From Aurantiochytrium sp. KH105 (taxonomy: Eukaryota; Sar; Bigyra; Thraustochytrida; Thraustochytriidae): a stretch of 64,000 bases of DNA. Made by a program: the position numbers and the translations under genes. Below are positions 40,607-49,510 of this stretch, piece by piece; positions within the stretch are counted from its first letter, which is position 1, and each line of letters starts with the position of its first letter. Location: assembly GCA_003116975.1 (NCBI GenBank), contig BGKB01000053.1, forward strand, positions 62,001 to 126,000. Direction: 5' to 3'. The notes under the pieces are model-generated. The model saw only the letters and a program-made list of their open reading frames with translations. It had not been told where the DNA came from and searched no databases.

Positions 40607-41170
40607 CTTTCCTACCGCTGTGCTGCTGCTGCTGCTGCTGCTGCTGCTCCCTGCTGCCCGACTCTGCTCTGCCGCGGAGTCTGCCTGCTCTTCTGTGATT
40701 GATCGCCGCCGCCTGTCGCTGCCGGGGCCTGTCTTCCTCTCCTCTCCTCTCCTCTCCGCCACCCGCGCTTCCTTCCCCTTTTGCCCCCTTGTCTCCGCGC
40801 CTCCACCTACTATACTTTATAGAACTGAGAAGAACGGTAGCCCTACAGTTCGCAGTAGCTAACGCGCTAAGGGGATACCCTAACCCTAGTTGCTTTCTTT
40901 CTCATTTTTTTTCTCTCGTAGGAATAAAAAAGGAGGTTGTGAGCGTTATGGTTATGGTGGTTTCAATTTGGTGCACGCACGCGACACAGCTAACTTTTTC
41001 ATGTGGCATGATGAGTGGGCCAAAAAGTGATTGGGACTAATAACACAGAAAGTTGGATCGAAGGGTATACAGTAGGGCATTTTTATCACATGATGATGGT
41101 GATGATGGTGGTGATGGTGATGGTGATGACGATGTTGATGTTGATGATGAGCAAGAGACACTGTGTCAGT
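40607..41170 (-). promoter_or_regulatory. RPS3 upstream region and 3' end of the next gene
   Basis: Holds a CTG run (about 40618-40648), a (CTCTC) run (about 40737-40757), a two-copy telomere-like CCCTAA (40878-40889) and a GATG-rich run (41089-41150). No coding exon is supported. Confidence 0.45.
40878..40889. promoter_or_regulatory. Telomere-like CCCTAACCCTAG element upstream of RPS3
   Basis: Two adjacent CCCTAA-type units about 270 bases upstream of the RPS3 ATG. Similar telo-box elements mark ribosomal-protein promoters in plants; a regulatory role here is inference only. Confidence 0.3.
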
Positions 41171-42271
41171 CTACATGGCCGGAAGCGCGACGGTCGAAGC
41201 GCGAAGAACCTGGGCAGGATCCTCGTTCGAGGGCGAGTCAATTTCTCGGTCACCGTTGTCATTCTTATCGTCGACGTCGTCATCCGCGCCAGCGCCGGGG
41301 AGAAGACGAACTCGACCTTGGCCCACAGACGGCTTGGCAAAGGGAGGGCGAAAGAGAAAATAAACGTTACCGTCGCCAGGTTGCATGTTCCACTCGCGAC
41401 CAGACCTGCGCAGATCAAACCGCCGAATGTCCGGATGACTCGCTTCAAGCGTGTTCATAAAGGCCCGGAGCCCGGTAAGCTGACCGTCAAGCGCGACGAG
41501 GTCAAAGCATACTGCAACATGGTCGTCTGCCGTGGTGGCGACACGAAACTCGCAATCCGACCAATCGGCCGCGAGGATGTTGTGCAAGGTCTTGACAATT
41601 TCAGGCAAACGCCCACGCGCAGCCTTGTCGAAACATGCTCGAGCGCTTCTGCCGCTCGGGCAAAATGGTCCATGAAGAACCTTGCTCTCGTGCACAATGC
41701 GCTCCTGCGCCTGAAAAATTTTGAGCGCATCAATGTCGTTACTCTGGTAGGGATAGCGATAGTTGTGGGGGTCGAAACAATCCTCATATTTGGCTTTGGA
41801 GGACCCGCTCCCCGCAATAAAGTCTTTGCCTCGTCCGACTTCAAGTTGCTTGGCTTTGGCCAAGAGTCGTTCCCTCGCCTTGATTTCTTTTTCCCGCGTA
41901 TACGGGGATGGAATGTATTCAAAGTCCTGAAAGAGTCCGTGATTCCGATCAGCTGCGCGTCTTGATCGCACCTTGGCTACCTCTTCGGGTCGGTGCAGCT
42001 CGAGGGCCTTGAGCTCCCGGGCTAGCGCAACCTCGCCTGCGCGCATGCGATCGGGTAGTTCTCGAATGCTTGTGTAATTAGCGCTTGAGTAGGCCTCGCG
42101 AATAATGTCTTGCTCGTACGAAAGATGACCGCCCGCAACCGCGGCGCCAGAGCCCAGCACCACGCTTGGCATCAAATAGCTGGGTTTCACATCTTCGTCA
42201 ACCTTGGCTTCTTCCGCAGCGGTTCGCGCCACCTCAAGAAGGTGCGCAGTGTACTCGTCGGCCGTGGCCAT
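41171..42271 (-). CDS. Conserved-looking soluble protein, family not recognised
   Basis: 366 aa, ATG in GGCCATGGC context, no introns seen. No signal peptide or transmembrane segment. The first ~130 residues are helical and charged (DRMRAGEVALARELKAL). A middle part carries FEYIPSPYTREKEIKARERLL, a Gly/Ser segment GRGKDFIAGSGSSK and ESKVLHGPFCPSGRSA, which is faintly reminiscent of CFAP96-type ciliary proteins, but this is weak. About residues 225-300 look like a mixed alpha/beta domain (FRVATTADDHVAVCFDLVALDG). An acidic, Asp-rich linker precedes the C-terminus. I do not assign a function. Confidence 0.7.
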   Translation of the reverse strand: MATADEYTAHLLEVARTAAEEAKVDEDVKPSYLMPSVVLGSGAAVAGGHLSYEQDIIREAYSSANYTSIRELPDRMRAGEVALARELKALELHRPEEVAKVRSRRAADRNHGLFQDFEYIPSPYTREKEIKARERLLAKAKQLEVGRGKDFIAGSGSSKAKYEDCFDPHNYRYPYQSNDIDALKIFQAQERIVHESKVLHGPFCPSGRSARACFDKAARGRLPEIVKTLHNILAADWSDCEFRVATTADDHVAVCFDLVALDGQLTGLRAFMNTLEASHPDIRRFDLRRSGREWNMQPGDGNVYFLFRPPFAKPSVGQGRVRLLPGAGADDDVDDKNDNGDREIDSPSNEDPAQVLRASTVALPAM

Positions 42272-43034
42272 GGCGGTGTGTTTGTGTTGAATGTGATTGA
42301 GGGTTTTAGTTGCGTGCGTTGACCGTCAAGTGTTCGTGTGAGCGCGCGGCCTTTTCGCGCCCGCTATTGCCGCCACCGCCGCCACGACGACCACGACGAC
42401 CCCGACGATCACAAGGGCACTTCGCTCTTGAATTAATATGAATGATGCGAGTCCCGAACGTGATGAGCTGACTGAAAGCCTTGCGAAAATTGACAGTGCA
42501 CATCATCAAAGTGGCCGGAAAAAAGCTCAACGGATCTTTTTGTTTTTACTTGCTTTATATTATCGCCTGAGGGGCCAGGATAGGCAGATGCGCGGCTTTT
42601 GCGGCGAGCAGACCTGTGCCGATGGCGTACTTGGCAATGGAAGAAACGAAGAGAAAAAGATGTGTAGTAGGAGTAAAAACAAGAGAAATAGAAGAACGAA
42701 AAAAAGATGAAGAGAGCGCATCCAGTCCTGAATGGGGGGTGTGATGGGATGGAATGCCCCAAAGAATTTGGGCGGAACGTAAATTTGCAAAGAACGATAA
42801 ATCTGAAATGATGCGCGCATTTCAGCCAGAACTGTAGAAAAAGAAAAGAAAGAGGCGTGCGTCAAGCATGCGGACAAACGAGGGCATGCAAAAGAAAAAA
42901 AGAAAAAGAAAAAGAAGTGTTCCGCGCGCCTCTTTTGTCGGTCTCCTTCATCACGCGAAAGGCCGCGCCACAACGCGCCGCGTCTCGTTGCTTCGTGTCG
43001 CATCGCGCCGTGCACGCGTGAACTGGATATATTT
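42272..43034. other. Spacer between the unknown gene and the RhoGEF gene
   Basis: 763 bases of A/G-rich, AT-richer sequence with GAAAAAG runs at about 42890-42918; it should be the 3' flank and promoter of the minus-strand gene starting at 42271. No convincing exon; the minus frame 42560-43102 is a low-complexity artefact. Confidence 0.4.
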
Positions 43035-45863
43035 TTAAGGATCATCGGAGGCAAATTTAGAGCGCGACTTCCACGAGCGCGCCGTCTTGGCGGCGCCAAC
43101 ACGACTGCGCGCCCGTGCGTGCTCCTGCTTTGCAGTCTTGAGCTTGTTCACAGCACCATCAATGTCCATGTACGTGGCTTCCATCTCGTCGTCGGTGTGA
43201 AGCCAGATGCGCATTTTGTTAATGCTGGTCTTTTGCTTGCCCGAACGGCCCTTGCCAGCTGCGTCGACCGAACGGTGCACATACTTGAGCTCAATGCCCG
43301 GCATGTCGCTCAGCCTTTCGCTGAGCTTGGTGGCTGTGACGGACTTGAGCTCGATCGTCTTGAGAAGCTTGACGACTGCGCCCCCCCCGTGGCCGGTGGA
43401 ACGGTGCAGCGAGCCCTTTTTCGAGATTGACCCGTGGTGCGAGCTGTTGTGGCGCAAACTGCCAACCTTTTTGCGGAGCGACATTGAGCGTGGGGCACCC
43501 ATCTTGCCGCCCGACTTTTTCAATGAGCCGAAGCGACCTGTGGAGCCGGACTTGCCAAAAATGATGAGGTCCGTGCAAAGGTACATGATGAGCTTTTTAG
43601 GCTCGGCGTTGTAGGGAGCCTCGTGCATGAGAACCTCGACCTTGGTAATGAACTTGCGCGACGGCGCGATGAGCCAGTCAACGACGCCCGAGCCGCCAAG
43701 CTCGTTGTACACGTCCATTAGGGTCTCGTGGTCTTCTTGTTCTCCCACAATATCATTAACCTTTTCGGCGACATCAGATACAATCTTTGCCGTGCGTTCG
43801 AGCTCTTCAATAATGGGTTCAAGCTCCTCACGATCGAGAGCCCGCACGTGACGGAGAAGCTCATTGAAGAGCAAGGGGTAACGGCAGAGGCGCTGCACGG
43901 GGGTGATGAGGAGCGAGTTGAGCGAAGTTTTGGCGCGCTCTTCGCGAAGCTTGAGCAAGGCATCAACGTCCGGGTTCTCGGTGCGCAAAATGAGGAGATG
44001 GTCGATGGCCTGCGGGTACATGTGACAGTAAAGCGAGTAGAGCTTGACAAAAGGCATGACGCGCTGAAACGCCGGGCTGTAGATGCCGGCCACATCTGTG
44101 ACGGTAGGCACGGTGCCGGCTTCAACAAATTTAACAAGCTCGCGCTGCATGTGGGCGAGAAGCTCGGTGTTGATCTTGACGAGGGTCTCGACATTGAGGA
44201 AGATGGTGCGCATGTCTTCGCTGCTAATCACATTCTCTGCTGTGGCCGAGGTCCGGGAGCACTGGGAGCGCAGCATGTTGTGCTCGCAAATGCGCGAACC
44301 GTTTTGTTCCCGGCACTTGAGGCGCTTGGTCTTGCGGCGCAGGGGTAGGATGAACTCACGCACAAGCATGCGCAAATCCTGAACGTAGGAGCGCTCGGTT
44401 GACCAGATTTCTTCGAGGACGCGGCAGGCCTGCTGGTAGGCCTCGTCGCTGTCGGTGCCCTTCATCTCTGCGAACAAGTGGAGGATGCGCTGCTGCGTCT
44501 CCTTCATCTCTGAGGCTTTACCGGCGCGGTAAAGCTTTTCAACCTCTTTGAGGGAAATCATGTGCTCGTTTCCATCATCGACGTCGGCGGCATGAGCTCG
44601 CTGCGCGCGTTTGGCGGCCCAAGCGCGGCGGGCTTCCTTCTTTCCGCGTGTGCCCGACAGACGCTTGGCCACGGCCGAGGCAGCGGCAGAGACGGTCGAC
44701 TTGGAGTCGGACCCTTCGTCGCCAAGGACATGTCGTCCTGCAAAGCGCTCGAACTTGATGCGCAGCGGGCGCGGGTGGCTCTTGATAAGCTCGACGACCT
44801 CTTGCCATGTCGTGTCGAGCTCAATGGGCGTCTCATCGACCTCGAGGACGCGGTCGCCGATGCAGATGCCGACCTCATCTGAAAAGGATCCGTCGGCGAT
44901 CTTGCCGACGATGACGCCAACGGAAGGTCCGGAGCTCAGGCGGAAGCCCATCATGCCTTCGCCAAACTCGACAACGTACTCGACGCTCGCCGTGACGGGG
45001 GCGTCGAGCTGGAGCTTATATCTAGATTCGAGATCGGCGAGAGAAAGACCGCCGATGGAATCGCCGCCATCGACGGTGTCGGAAACGCCGGAGCCCTTGC
45101 GCGAGAGGCCGCTGCTGCCATGCGTGCGGAGCGTGCCGGCTCGGCGAGTGTTCTTGCGCGTAGCCCAGGTCCGCTTGCGGCCATCTTCGCTCGTGGTCCC
45201 AGTCCCACCCGTGCGGGCGCTCACCATGGACTCGCGGCCGCTGACGCCGGAAAGGAGCGAGGCGCCCTCGGACATGGACCCGAGCGAGGCGCGGCGCAGG
45301 TCGATTTCGATGAGCTCGTCGATCCAGATGGTCAGGTCGGAGAAGATTTCTTGCGCGAGCTCGGCAGACTCGAAGATGAGCTCGATCTTCTCGACTCGGG
45401 TGAGGACGCGCATCGTTCCTGTCTTTTTCATTTCGCGCTCGCGCGAGACGTAGGTGACCTGGAGAGCATGGTCGTCCTTGGCGTCGCGGACGTTGCAGCG
45501 GTGCAAGTCGAGCCACCGAAAGACGTTGTATTTGTTTTTGAAGCGCTTGAGTGTATTGCGCTTGCCTGCGTCCTCGTGCTCGAGCATGGACCCGATGGAC
45601 TCGGGCGTCCCGTCGCCACTTGGGAGAGCGATGAGGATGAGATCTTTGAAAAAGTACGCGCGGGCCTGCTCCTCGGTGGAGCTTGAGAAGGGCGCCGACT
45701 TGACGCCGACGATCTCCGTGCGGACGAACTTGCGATATGGGTTGACGAGGTTCTCCATTTGCTCCTCAAAGTCGGTGCCGACGCCGCCGCTCGTCTCCTC
45801 GAAGACGTTCATGGCCATGTCCAGGAGCTCCAGCTCATTGTCGAGAGCTTCGAGGTCGCCCAT
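43035..45863 (-). CDS. Dbl-family RhoGEF with PH-PDZ-DH-PH architecture
   Basis: 942 aa from ATG 45863 (MGDLEALDNELELLDMAM); 32 in-frame residues further upstream are Arg/Leu low complexity. Dbl proteins exchange GDP for GTP on Rho/Rac-type GTPases. An N-terminal PH-like region (about 60-195) and a Ser/Arg-rich linker precede a PDZ domain (about 294-374; GFRLSSGPSVGVIVGKI replaces the classical GLGF loop). The DH domain spans about 481-671, with CR1 EEIWSTERSYVQDL and the diagnostic CR3 LLITPVQRLCRYPLLFNELL. A C-terminal PH domain (about 706-912) is split by a Lys/Ser/Gly/His-rich insert. A CxxC-type cluster (CREQNGSRICEHNMLRSQC) interrupts DH after CR1, which is unusual. Membrane-proximal actin or Rac signalling is inferred from the family. 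Confidence 0.92.
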   Translation of the reverse strand: MGDLEALDNELELLDMAMNVFEETSGGVGTDFEEQMENLVNPYRKFVRTEIVGVKSAPFSSSTEEQARAYFFKDLILIALPSGDGTPESIGSMLEHEDAGKRNTLKRFKNKYNVFRWLDLHRCNVRDAKDDHALQVTYVSREREMKKTGTMRVLTRVEKIELIFESAELAQEIFSDLTIWIDELIEIDLRRASLGSMSEGASLLSGVSGRESMVSARTGGTGTTSEDGRKRTWATRKNTRRAGTLRTHGSSGLSRKGSGVSDTVDGGDSIGGLSLADLESRYKLQLDAPVTASVEYVVEFGEGMMGFRLSSGPSVGVIVGKIADGSFSDEVGICIGDRVLEVDETPIELDTTWQEVVELIKSHPRPLRIKFERFAGRHVLGDEGSDSKSTVSAAASAVAKRLSGTRGKKEARRAWAAKRAQRAHAADVDDGNEHMISLKEVEKLYRAGKASEMKETQQRILHLFAEMKGTDSDEAYQQACRVLEEIWSTERSYVQDLRMLVREFILPLRRKTKRLKCREQNGSRICEHNMLRSQCSRTSATAENVISSEDMRTIFLNVETLVKINTELLAHMQRELVKFVEAGTVPTVTDVAGIYSPAFQRVMPFVKLYSLYCHMYPQAIDHLLILRTENPDVDALLKLREERAKTSLNSLLITPVQRLCRYPLLFNELLRHVRALDREELEPIIEELERTAKIVSDVAEKVNDIVGEQEDHETLMDVYNELGGSGVVDWLIAPSRKFITKVEVLMHEAPYNAEPKKLIMYLCTDLIIFGKSGSTGRFGSLKKSGGKMGAPRSMSLRKKVGSLRHNSSHHGSISKKGSLHRSTGHGGGAVVKLLKTIELKSVTATKLSERLSDMPGIELKYVHRSVDAAGKGRSGKQKTSINKMRIWLHTDDEMEATYMDIDGAVNKLKTAKQEHARARSRVGAAKTARSWKSRSKFASDDP

Positions 45864-46528
45864 GGTGCCTGTCCCTCGTCGTTTCTGTCCAGCGCAGGGT
45901 CTTACGCGCGCCCCCGAGCCTGAGCGCAAGCGCAAGGGCAAGCGCAAGCACAAGCGCAACCGCGCCCTTGCCTCTCTACTTGCTGCGAGTGCTTATTAGA
46001 GATAAGGGGAAGAAAACGGCACGTGCCGCTCAATCAAGCCCTCGCTGGCAGGCCTTTTCTGGCCGCCCCGCACGCTCGCACGCTCGCTCGCTCGCACGCA
46101 CGCGGACTAGGCAAGGCGCGCCGGGCGAGGCCCAGGAGACGGCGCCGACGGCACCGCGCTGGCCACGCCGCGCGCGGCGAGGGGCCGTGCACGCGCTCTC
46201 CGCCCGGTTCGAGGCGCGCAGGGCAGCTCAATCAATCAACCAATCGCTCGCTCGCTCGCTCCAACAAACAGCCGCAGACAACGCAGCGCAGGCGGCGCGT
46301 GCACGCTCGCTCGCCGCCGCCGCTCGCTGCCGCTCGAACGGCCTGCGGGCCGCGCGGGCTCTGCGCGCTCGCTGCCGCGCTGCGATCGCTCGCTGGCCGC
46401 TCGCTCGCGTGATCGATCGATCGATCGCGGACTGACTCGGGCGGGGCGCGTGAACGCGTGCCGTGTTTCTCCTGCTTTGAGTACTAGCGAAGCGCCGGCG
46501 GCCGCGTACCGCAGACCCGGGCTGGCCG

Positions 46529-46586
46529 GCGCAAGTCGGCCAAAGCGCGCCGCGCACTGGCGTAAACCGCTTTGGCCGACTTGCGC
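46529..46586. repeat. Perfect 19-bp inverted repeat with 20-base loop
   Basis: The left arm GCGCAAGTCGGCCAAAGCG (46529-46547) is exactly the reverse complement of 46568-46586. The stem is very GC-rich. A related half-site, GCAAGTCGCCCAAAG, occurs near 46724-46738. Confidence 0.9.
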
Positions 46587-46682
46587 GCGGCCGCGCACAC
46601 TGGGCTCAGCTGGCTGGCCGGGCGCGGCGGGCCGTGAAGGTATGTATCGCCCGCTCGCGGGCCACTGCCCGCGCGCGCGCGC

Positions 46683-46722
46683 CAAGTGCGCTATACGCGC
46701 GTGCAAGTGCGCTATCCGCGCG
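46683..46722. repeat. 21-bp direct doublet CAAGTGCGCTATNCGCGCG
   Basis: Two near-identical adjacent units differing at one position (ATAC against ATCC), with a third partial CAAGT... unit following. Confidence 0.8.
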
Positions 46723-46811
46723 CGCAAGTCGCCCAAAGAGAGCGGGCACAGGGCGGGCGCAGCGCACACCCCCCTTCCTCTCCTCCAGGTGGTCTTCTTC
46801 CGCTTTCGGTT

Positions 46812-47889
46812 TTAGGAGTAGTGTAGTGTAGTGACGCCCTGCACGTGCCGCGCTGGTTTCGAGCGGGCGACAGCGAGCTGCACTGCGAGCGTGCGTCGCT
46901 CGAGAGGGCGGGCGGAGCCCGCGTGTGCGAGCGGGAGCGGCCGGTGGCGCGGCTCTGGGGACAGAGGAGTGAGCACGAGCCCTCTGCAGCTGATCGCACC
47001 AATGGTGGCAAAGGCTCTTCTTCCGGCGGCCCATTTTTCTCTCCTGGCTGAAGGTGTGCGAAACATCGATCGACCCATCCAAAAGAAATGGAAGCCTGCC
47101 ACATAAACCACGCACAGGACGTCGATCTCATCGCGCACTGCCAACCAAGCCTGCGACAGCGAGTGCGAGCACGAGGAAAACAAGTGAGGCGAGCAGAGGT
47201 TCGCGTGCTCGGCGGCGGCGAACGAAGAGCCGCGAGACGTGCGTCGCAGGGAGGAGGAGCCAAGGTGAAGAAAGACGAGGCGCCGGCTCGAGTGCGCGGG
47301 ATGTGATCGTGACGGTGCGGATGTGACTTACGTCCTTGGGCCCGTCGAGCAAAAGGTGGGCGTCCTGGTGATCGATGCACGCGACAGCGATCGTGCGGTC
47401 GGTGGATGGATTGATTGCAAGATCGTAAGGTCGCACTCGAGCCGGAGAACGCGGCACGGGACGGCACGGGACGGCACGTGACGGCACGGCACGTGCCCTG
47501 CCACGTGCATGGGAGTTGCGTTGAGTTGAGATGAGTTGAGCGAGTTGAGTTGAGTTGCTATGACAGTGAGTTGAGTTGACATGGATTGAATGAATCCTGG
47601 GCAGAGGCAAGGCTGCAGGCCTACATGTGAGCTGGGGCGCGCTCCGCTTTGGATCGTCGAAGCTTTGAAACTTGAAGATTATAGTAGTTGGGTAGCGCGT
47701 GCGATGATGAGGAAAGATATGAATGGCTTGCTGGCTGCTACCTAGTGGATGAATGGATGGATGATTCGCCGCGTCGCACTGTCGCTCGATTGCTCGCGGG
47801 ACCCATCGACAGAGTCGAATCATTGGCGTCGAATCAGACAACGACGCCGAAAATAAAAGATCAAGGGCGTCCGTTACAAGGTGGGCGTC

Positions 47890-47947
<58 letters not shown>

Positions 47948-48574
47948 CGTCTAACCCGCTGAGAGGCTTGGCTGCCTGGCTGCCTGGCCACGAACTCGTG
48001 AATCGCCACGAGGTCGCACGAGGGGACGCCAAGGATACATACAACATGGCGAATCCAGCTTGAATATTCAGTTATCATGTTGTTGAGTGCGTGCAGCGGC
48101 CGGCGACAGAGGACCTAGGCTGAGTCCAGAGCCTCGGCAAGGCCTAGCCTGACAACAACAATGTGATGTTGGACCATCGTTGCGAAAGCGACGATGAGCG
48201 CTCCGCATCACAGGTTTTGCGCTTTTTCCAGAGCGGTCTTTTACAAGTTTGTCGTCGTGACAGTCGTGGCGCCGGGGTTGTTTTCCGGCTTAAAGGCGTG
48301 CAATGGCATCTTTTCTTGGTCCCTGTAGTCACGTTGTTCGAGCGCAGCGAAGCGTTAGTCGCCGTGATCATCATTTGTTCAATCAGAGCCAACAAAGGGA
48401 ATTGAGCTGTCAAACATACCAGTTGCACCGCCGCGCGATCTCACGCTCGTACGCATTCGCGCGCGTCATGGTGTCGCAGTGCAGCCGGTATCCCCAGGAC
48501 ATCCACACCGATGCAATGCCTGTGGCGACGGCCAAGGTCGCGCCTGCGACAGCTCCGTTGCTAAGAGGCGCCAT
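46812..48574 (-). CDS. Probable three-exon gene, family not recognised
   Basis: Not visible as one open frame. Exon 1: 48574-48420, ATG in GAGAATGG, encoding MAPLSNGAVAGATLAV and a short hydrophobic segment, donor CTG|GTATGT. Exon 2: about 47497-47332, acceptor GGCAG, donor GAC|GTAAGT, containing YDLAINPSTDRTIAVACIDH. Exon 3: from 47150, acceptor TCGCAG, with AWLAVRDEIDVLCVVYVAG and then WMGRSMF, open to a TAA at 46812. Phases 2 and 0 are compatible and would give about 219 aa. The central segment (IDHQDAHLLLDGPKD-AWLAVRDEIDV) reads like real protein, while the start of exon 2 and the last ~80 residues are low complexity and may be wrong. A small membrane protein is the best description; no family is recognised. 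Confidence 0.4.
47518..47580. repeat. GAGTTGAGTT-type degenerate repeat
   Basis: TTGAG pentamers recur about nine times with small spacers, next to a CGGCACGGGA-type decamer repeat at about 47450-47495. Confidence 0.8.
47891..47946. repeat. (CAG)n triplet array
   Basis: About eighteen uninterrupted CAG triplets on the + strand, inside the proposed first intron of the minus-strand gene. A plus-strand open frame would make polyglutamine but has no supporting context. Confidence 0.95.
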
Positions 48575-48899
48575 TCTCGCGCAATTGAAGAAGACCGAGG
48601 CCGAAACGGAGGAGAGATCTATCTACCTATCTGTACACGCTCCACCTCGCTTGCCTCTGTCCTCGTGAAAGCGGCCACAAAGGTCGGCTGCCATGCGTTA
48701 GTCTTCTGGTTCTCCTCATTCTGCTCGAGCTCCTACTTGTCCTGCTATACTACTCTGCCGCTGCTGCAACAACGTGCTCAGGTCGTAACCTCCGACCGAT
48801 TTCCGCCGGACTCCGTCCCCGTCTCCGACGCCTGTCCACGCGAGGCCGAGGTTGACTTCGGCACGAGCGGCTTCGTCGCGCGCGAGCGTCTTCGAGGGC

Positions 48900-49211
48900 A
48901 TGCCTTTCGACCGCGCCGCCCGCGCGAGCGTCGGAGGACCTCGTCAAACACCGCCACCGCGGAGCGTCATCTCATCGTCTCCCTCCCGGTCGCTCGGAAC
49001 GAACGATGGCATGACGAGACCACCTGCGGCGGCGGCGACCAGGAAGAGAGAGAGAGAGAGAGAGCGAGCGAGGACGATGGAGCGAGTGCGCGGCACCGCG
49101 AAGGACCGTCCGAGAGATCAGCCAGCCCTACTCCCTCTTGCACCAAAGACGTACCGCGCGCGCGCTACAGAAAGCGATTTGGTTGTTGATGACTTTGAAT
49201 TGAAAGAATGA
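48900..49211 (+). CDS. Possible small protein, 103 aa
   Basis: Starts at ATG 48900 (GGGCATGCC). The first half is Arg/Ser/Pro-rich and includes an (GA)n-encoded Arg-Glu run. The C-terminal part, KTYRARATESDLVVDDFELKE, looks less like random GC-rich sequence. It lies 325 bases from, and divergent to, exon 1 of the minus-strand gene at 48574. No family is recognised, and it may be noncoding or the last exon of a longer gene. Confidence 0.25.
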   Translation: MPFDRAARASVGGPRQTPPPRSVISSSPSRSLGTNDGMTRPPAAAATRKRERERERARTMERVRGTAKDRPRDQPALLPLAPKTYRARATESDLVVDDFELKE

Positions 49212-49510
49212 ATGAGCCGGTCAAAGAATTGTCGCCAGCCACAGACAGCAAGATGAAAGGGTTTATGAGTTGGACTATCTCGTGGACGACAGTGGCAGAA
49301 CGCAAACATAGGAAGCACAGTGGTCGAAATGAATGTGAAGAAGGAAGTAGAGAAGCATTGAAGGGAGAAAATTCGAAAAGAGGTCAGACTCACTGCCAAC
49401 GTCGGAACTCGCACAAATGCGCGCACGACTACAAATAGCTCGATTGCTCGTTGCTCAAAAAGGTACAACGAATATCTTTGATAAAGTAAATATATTTGCA
49501 TGAGACCGAC

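Larger units (their letters stand above)
45864..46811. other. GC-rich, gene-poor region with hairpin and CGCT/GATC repeats
   Basis: No credible coding sequence: open frames on both strands are Arg/Ala/Ser low complexity. It contains CTCG runs (about 46075-46100 and 46245-46260), a GATCGATCGATCGATC block at 46411-46427, a perfect 19-bp inverted repeat (46529-46586) and a 21-bp doublet (46683-46722). It should include the RhoGEF promoter. Confidence 0.5.

Noticed and set aside
47881-48063. Polyglutamine-encoding plus-strand frame
   Set aside because: Encoded by a bare CAG array without coding context; it lies in the proposed intron of a minus-strand gene.
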